Assembly: GCA_036245525.1 (NCBI GenBank) | Contig: BTPG01000002.1 | Span: forward strand, 163,333,876-163,397,875 | DNA: 64,000 nucleotides | From: Semisulcospira habei | Lineage: Eukaryota; Mollusca; Gastropoda; Semisulcospiridae | Direction of reading: 5' to 3' | Shown here: piece by piece, positions 59,200 through 64,000 of the stretch | Layout of the letters: every line of letters begins with the position of its first letter | How positions within the stretch are numbered: the stretch's first letter is position 1 | Notes under the pieces: model-generated | What the model saw: only the letters and a program-made list of their open reading frames with translations | Databases searched by the model: none | Told to the model about the DNA's origin: nothing | Position numbers and translations under genes: made by a program

Positions 59200-59322
59200 C
59201 CCCCCCCCCCCCCCCCCCCCCCCACGTTTGATTCTTCGGCAACTGTCAACACCCCCCCCCCCCCCCCCCCCGGTGTCAAGTAAAAGGGTCCCCCCAAAAA
59301 AACGTAGCCCCCCCCCCCCCCC
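59200..59322. repeat. Three poly-C runs in 120 bp
   Basis: C-runs at 59200-59223, 59252-59271 and 59308-59322. The complementary G-runs could form G-quadruplexes. Confidence 0.9.
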
Positions 59323-59587
59323 ACTTGTTTGCCTTGGATTCTGTATGTTATTATAGAATCTGACAGAATGAAACAGCACATCTATGGACAATGTGCAACA
59401 CTTCACTGCTGTGCTGTGACCAAATGGAGGCAAGCACAGTTTTCTTCTTTCACACGCGCATGTACGCAGATAAATCAACAAAAGCAACTGAGCCATGAAT
59501 TTATTATTTCGTTCAACCTTGGTTTTACAAAGACGAGGTCCAAAACAGCTACAGCATACACAAAGGGCAAATTACATCATGTTTGTA

Positions 59588-59801
59588 TTAACCCATTCAG
59601 CCCCGACGAACCACAGCAGGAGATGGGTCGACCATGATAATTCAAGGGCAGTGGCAGATTAGCTTGGCGCCTGTCGGCGCCAAGCTAATCTGGCACTGCT
59701 CTTGAATCATCATGGTCAACCCATCTCTTGCAACTGGTGCATAGTCGTTAGATGACGCTTCCAAAATTTGGGAAATACGTGCGTCGCGCTGAATGAGTTA
59801 A
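59588..59801 (+). mobile_element. HP-A hairpin element, near-consensus
   Basis: TTAACCCATTCAGCCCCGAC and GCGCTGAATGAGTTAA ends; clean palindrome around GGCGCCTGTCGGCGCC. Confidence 0.85.
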
Positions 59802-59880
59802 CCCATTTAAGGCTAATCTCCCAATTTTGAGGCGTCACCTAAAGACTATGTACTAGTTGTGCTGGAGTTAAATGGGTTAA
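59798..59880 (-). mobile_element. HP-A internal-deletion derivative
   Basis: TTAACCCATTTAAGGC to GAGTTAAATGGGTTAA with CCCAATTTTGAGGCGTCACC inside, but no central palindrome. It shares the TTAA of the previous element. Confidence 0.65.
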
Positions 59881-59899
59881 CTAAAAATGGCAGTTCTGC

Positions 59900-60098
59900 T
59901 TAACTCCTTCACTAACAGTGGACATGATCGTGTTTCTGAAATCTGTTAACACCAAGAGCTCCAGCCATCCAAGGAACATGGCTGCAAAGTTGTGCCAGCA
60001 AGAGGCATAGATTCTCATGAGCCCCCGCAAAAGGCTCATGAGGATCTGTCTCTTGCCATTAGATCACATTCAGTTTTCTCGACAGTAAAGGGGTTATT
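59900..60098 (+). mobile_element. HP-B hairpin element
   Basis: TTAACTCCTTCACTAACAGT left flank, GTGTTTCTGAAATCTG, palindrome with a shortened loop (CCCCCGCAAAAGG), GTAAAGGGGTTAT right end. Confidence 0.8.
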
Positions 60099-60250
60099 GC
60101 AACAAGTCATAGAGTGGCATCCCTAAATATGCAAATAGTCCTCTGAAGACTACACAACAGCTGGAGAGTATAGATTAACCATGACACTTTTTAAGGGTGG
60201 TGCCAGAATACTTTTGTGTACAGTATGGCAACGTAAACAGTAGAACCGTT
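60099..60250 (+). repeat. HP-A one-arm remnant
   Basis: CCTCTGAAGACTACACAACA and AAGGGTGGTGCCAGAATAC from one arm only. Confidence 0.5.
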
Positions 60251-60254
60251 TTGT

Positions 60255-60449
60255 TTAAACCTTATCATCCGGATACACCCATTGCTTGAAATAAATTTGG
60301 CTGATAGTTCAAGGGTGGTGCCAGAACAGCTTGGCACCTCAGGCACCACCCTTGAACTAAAACAGTTGATCTATCTTCTAATCTGTAATGTAGCCTTCAT
60401 GGGACGCAAAGCAAATTTTACAAATCAGCCTCAGGATGTAATGGGTTAA
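60255..60449 (+). mobile_element. HP-A' hairpin element
   Basis: TTTAAACCTTATCATCCGG start, short palindrome CAAGGGTGGTGCC / GGCACCACCCTTG, ends GATGTAATGGGTTAA. Confidence 0.75.
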
Positions 60450-60582
60450 AAAAAAAACAGCAACCATCTGAAACACTGCTAATGAAGGACTCCTGCGTTT
60501 AACATGCTTTTTTTTTTCCTTCTAAACATTGTACTCTATGTATATGTAATATAATATACAAACACTTTTTAATAACTTTTCT

Positions 60583-60654
60583 TTTAACACATTTGAGACG
60601 TGCCACATCCGGATACGCAGCTTTATGCTCCGTATCCAGCACGTCTTGAGTTAA
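60583..60654. mobile_element. HP-C hairpin element, degenerate
   Basis: TTAACACATTTGAGACGTGC opposite GCACGTCTTGAGTTAA, with CATCCGGATACGCAGC inside. Confidence 0.7.
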
Positions 60655-60989
60655 CACCCTTGCGTGGACACACACATGCATTCACACACATGTACGTACA
60701 TGCCGACATACACACACTTGCCTGCACGTACACAGACACACACACATGCATACACACACTCACATTGAGATCAAAATTTGTGCAATATTTACAATCTTAC
60801 CAACATTATACATGAACAAAAAACATGCACATTGACATACAAGAAGTCCATAAACATCATAAAAAACACCAAAGGCCAGCATAACAGCTCCTCACAATTT
60901 CGTGTTATCCTTCAGAACATTACTTATTTTTAACCCTTTTGTGCATGCTGCTACCAGGACTGTTTTCACTACAGTACCGGTGGATGTAA

Positions 60990-61181
60990 CACCTTCATGC
61001 TGCTAGACACAGACCGTGTTTTTGAAATCACTCTAAGTCAAAGCCGAAGCTCCCCAGCCATCAAAGGAACATGGTACTAAGTGGTTTCAGCAAGAGGCAT
61101 AGATCCTCAAGAACCCCCACCATGCCTCTTCAGTCTTGCAGTCGGGCGGCCTTCAATTTTTCCAGCAGTGAAGGGGTTAAT
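60990..61181 (+). mobile_element. HP-B element with damaged palindrome
   Basis: GACCGTGTTTTTGAAATCAC, CCCCAGCCATCAAAGGAAC and AGCAGTGAAGGGGTTAA flanks; only one full arm (ATAGATCCTCAAGAACC) remains. Confidence 0.65.
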
Positions 61182-61377
61182 GCCCTATTTCACTTTTCGT
61201 TCATTTGACAAAATTTCCACTGACCCATGTCCCAAAGCTGCATGTGAAAGAATTACTTGTGTACCCTGTATGCCAAGTATTCTTTGATTTTTGCTTCTGT
61301 GACAGCACAGTGCTGTTGTAGGTCACAATGCCAAAGATCTCAGTCTGAATAACAGATATAAATTTTGCAAAGACTTA

Positions 61378-61455
61378 CCATCAAGAGGCACAGATGCTCA
61401 CAAGTCTCTGCTGCCTGCAGTGGCTCATGAGGCTCTACGCCTCTTGCAGGAGGAG
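61378..61455 (+). mobile_element. HP-B hairpin fragment
   Basis: CAAGAGGCACAGATGCTCAC and GGCTCATGAGGCTCTACGCC form a diverged HP-B palindrome. Confidence 0.6.
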
Positions 61456-61606
61456 GCTGGCTGCTTGACTATGCAGGCCAAACAGACACCAAAAATGCAT
61501 GTCAGACTCAAAGTTAACACTTTGGGTGTCAGTAGTGGTTTCAGGGGGTGTAGAGTGTTCATGGAGAAGTAGTACCTTTGACTTTTCAGCCAGCAGCGCC
61601 TCTTGG

Positions 61607-64000
61607 GGCAGGCGGGAGCACTGGTCTTCACATGGCACTCAACTCTCACAGCTGGCTCCAGGTCCTTTACCTAGCCACACCCCGGTAACCGCTTCTGCTG
61701 GCGGGCGAAACGTTGTGAGGGGCTGACGCGTCTCTCAGTCAGTTGAAATACTTGGAGAGGAGACGGGCGCCGCCAAGTTCGCCTAAGCCCATTGAAAGGA
61801 CTGATGGACAAGCAACAGAATAAGAATAACATGCCGGATCGGTCGGGGCCCGGATCACCAACGACCGCGCACCCCATTGGAGGTCTCCAGGGTGGGGGCG
61901 ACAAGTGTGTTACTGGAACCAAACCCACCATCAAGCTGCCCACGCAAGGAATAACTATCGGAACTTGGAACGTTCGCACACTCTACCAGTGCGGCAAAGT
62001 GAAGGAACTCACCCACGAGTTGAAGCGCTATCGCTGGGACATTGTAGGACTTGCAGAAGTTCGATGGACAGGCTTCGGAGAAACAACAACAGATGAAGGC
62101 CATAAAATCTGGTTCAGCGGAAAAGAAACCAAGCACGAACATGGCGTAGCTTTTATCGTAAGGAAAGAGGTGGCTGGAACTGTCATCAGCTGCACCCCCG
62201 TGTCAAGCAGACTAATCTCCATCCGCATCTCCGCCCGACCGCACAACATCACTATCATTCAAGTATACGCTCCAACAGCAGATCATGATGATGAAGAATT
62301 AGAAGAATTTTACGAACAACTGGACAACATCATCAAGAAAACACCTAAGAAAGACATTCTGACTGTCCTCGGTGACTGGAATGCAAAGATCGGCCCTGAC
62401 GCCTACCAACAATGGGCAGGAACAGCTGGCAAGTTTGGCCTTGGAGAAACAAACGACAGAGGCCTGCGACTTTTAGAGTTCGCACAGAGTCACCGTCTCA
62501 CCGTTGCTAATACCCTCCATCCACACAAGAAGTCAAGAACAGTGACATGGCAATCGCCAGGTGGCCTGGTCCATAACCAGATTGACTTCATCTTGCTGCC
62601 TCGACGTTTCAAATCCAGCGTTAACAAAGCACAAACGAGGTCCTTTCCTGGCGCTGATATTGGCAGCGACCACAACCTCGTCCTTACTAGCCTCAAGTTG
62701 AAGCTGGCATTGAAACGAGATAGCAAGAGCCCTCGCATCAGATTCGACCTCCAGAAGCTAAAAGACCCGGAAGTAGAAGAGCTCTTCCAAGCCCAGGTGG
62801 GAGGCAGATTTGCAGCCTTGGCTACTTTGGACTGCGACGTAGACACCCTTGCTGGAAATATAAAAGAGGTGTTACTTTCTACAGCAGAAGAAGTGCTGGG
62901 GAAGCAGAGGAAGCGCAAACAGCCCTGGGTCACCGATGACATCCTCGATCTCTGTGATGAGAGGAGAGCCTGGAAGAAAAAGAGAGGCCAAGACCTCACA
63001 TCAGCAAACAAGTACAGACTTGTCAACAAGAAGATCAGGAAGAGGATGAAAGAAGCCAAAGAAGATTGGATTGAAGACCAGTGTTGTAGCGTGGAAGAGG
63101 GCATGGCAAACGGCAACAGCAAGAAGGCTTATGAAACGCTAAGGACCCTCACCAAGACTCAACAGCGAACAGCCACAGTCATCGAAGACAGCAGCGGCCA
63201 ACTCCTTACGGAAAACACTGCTGTACTAAACAGATGGACTGAGTACTGCCGAGACTTGTATAACTACAAGACTGAGCCTGACACCAGCATCCTCCAAAAC
63301 AACCAGGCTGGGGCCAGGAAGGCTGAAGACCTGCCAGTGTTAGCTGAAGAGGTGGAAGCAGCCGTACGCGGCCTGAAGGGAGGAAAGTCTCCAGGTGTAG
63401 ACAACATACCTGCTGAACTGTTGAAACATGGAGGAGAAGTAACAACGAAGGTCCTCACTACACTGTCAAAAGATCTGGGAGCAAAAGAAATGGCCAGTAG
63501 AATGGACACAGTCTCTAGTGATCCCGCTCCCCAAGAAAGGAAACCTGAAACAGTGCCAGAACTACAGAACTATCAGTCTGATAAGTCACCCTAGCAAAGT
63601 AATGCTTAGAATCATTCTCAACCGCCTCAAAACTTTCGCCGAGGAACTGCTGGCAGAAGAACAGGCTGGCTTCAGAGTTGGAAGAAGCACTGTAGAGCAG
63701 ATTTTCAACTGCCGCGTCCTGATCGAGAAACATCTGCAGCATCAGCGCGAACTCTACCACAACTTCATTGATTTCAGGAAAGCATTTGATCGCGTCTGGC
63801 ACGACGGACTCTGGCAAGTCATGAGATCGTTCAACATAGAGGAGGGACTGATCCAAATGATAGAAGCGCTTTACAAGAATGCCTGCAGCGCAGTTCTACT
63901 TAACAATCAGTCAGGCGAGTTCTTCAGGACGACGATCGGTGTCCGTCAAGGATGCCTGCTCTCTCCTGTCCTTTTCAACATATTCCTGGAGAAGATCATG
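61607..64000 (+). mobile_element. RTE-2: second RTE-like element, cut by window end
   Basis: Matches RTE-1 from 46993 at an offset of 14614 (14612 after a 2-bp deletion) with very few substitutions. It lies 3.7 kb upstream of the AOAH start, in divergent orientation to it. Confidence 0.9.
61792..64000 (+). pseudogene. RTE-2 endonuclease-reverse transcriptase, frameshifted
   Basis: Identical in layout to the ORF at 47178, with only a handful of amino-acid differences (for example Thr to Ala after FAAL, Val to Ile before PAELL). Loss of two bases at about 63464 (CACTGTC against CACTCTGTC) shifts the frame between the endonuclease and the main RT motifs, and the first frame stops at 63594. The RT sequence beyond remains readable in the other frame to the window end. 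Confidence 0.9.

Overview
This is a repeat-rich animal genome window, most likely from a mollusc or another lophotrochozoan. The clues are spliced metazoan genes with short exons and GT-AG introns, abundant DIRS, RTE and SINE retroelements, and a 5S-rRNA-like insert of the type seen in molluscs. Species assignment is inference. There are no bacterial features. One ambiguous base (n) sits at 9681.

Two host genes converge. On the + strand, nine exons between 4748 and 24589 encode the C-terminal ~393 residues of a CEP192-like centrosomal scaffold, with every splice phase consistent from exon to exon; upstream exons lie outside the window. On the - strand, a complete acyloxyacyl hydrolase gene (AOAH, lipid A deacylase) runs from its start codon at 57868 to its stop at 30894 in 18 exon positions. 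Ignoring one insertion, it reads as 580 residues with signal peptide, saposin-like domain and SGNH/GDSL hydrolase domain. Two observations stand out there: a tandem pair of 40-nt homologous exons only 46 nt apart, probably mutually exclusive, and a 118-bp palindromic element inside coding exon 3 that brings an in-frame stop.

Most of the remaining DNA is mobile. Four DIRS-type tyrosine-recombinase retrotransposons are present: DIRS-1 (1-4342, cut by the window edge, decayed), DIRS-2 (10891-16979 plus 23400-23433, decayed), DIRS-3 (16980-23399, nearly intact, inserted into the terminus of DIRS-2) and DIRS-4 (32236-39475, decayed, expanded by tandem repeats and a foldback insert). DIRS-2 and DIRS-4 each contain a 5S-rRNA-derived stretch. 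Two almost identical RTE-like non-LTR elements lie at 46993-50273 (single 1025-codon ORF) and 61607-64000 (frameshifted, cut by the window end). A tRNA-derived SINE sits at 26203-26617.

Dozens of short hairpin elements fill introns and intergenic DNA. I group them as HP-A (GGCGCC-centred palindrome), HP-B (CTCATGAG-containing palindrome), HP-C, HP-D, HP-E and HP-F. Many HP-A, HP-B, HP-C and HP-D copies are bounded by TTAA followed by CYC, and two HP-A copies sit in the same TTAA of HP-F copies, with an unoccupied HP-F copy elsewhere in the window. This supports TTAA-targeted transposition. The hairpins are in turn targets for DIRS, RTE and SINE insertions, so the window preserves a readable order of nested insertions.
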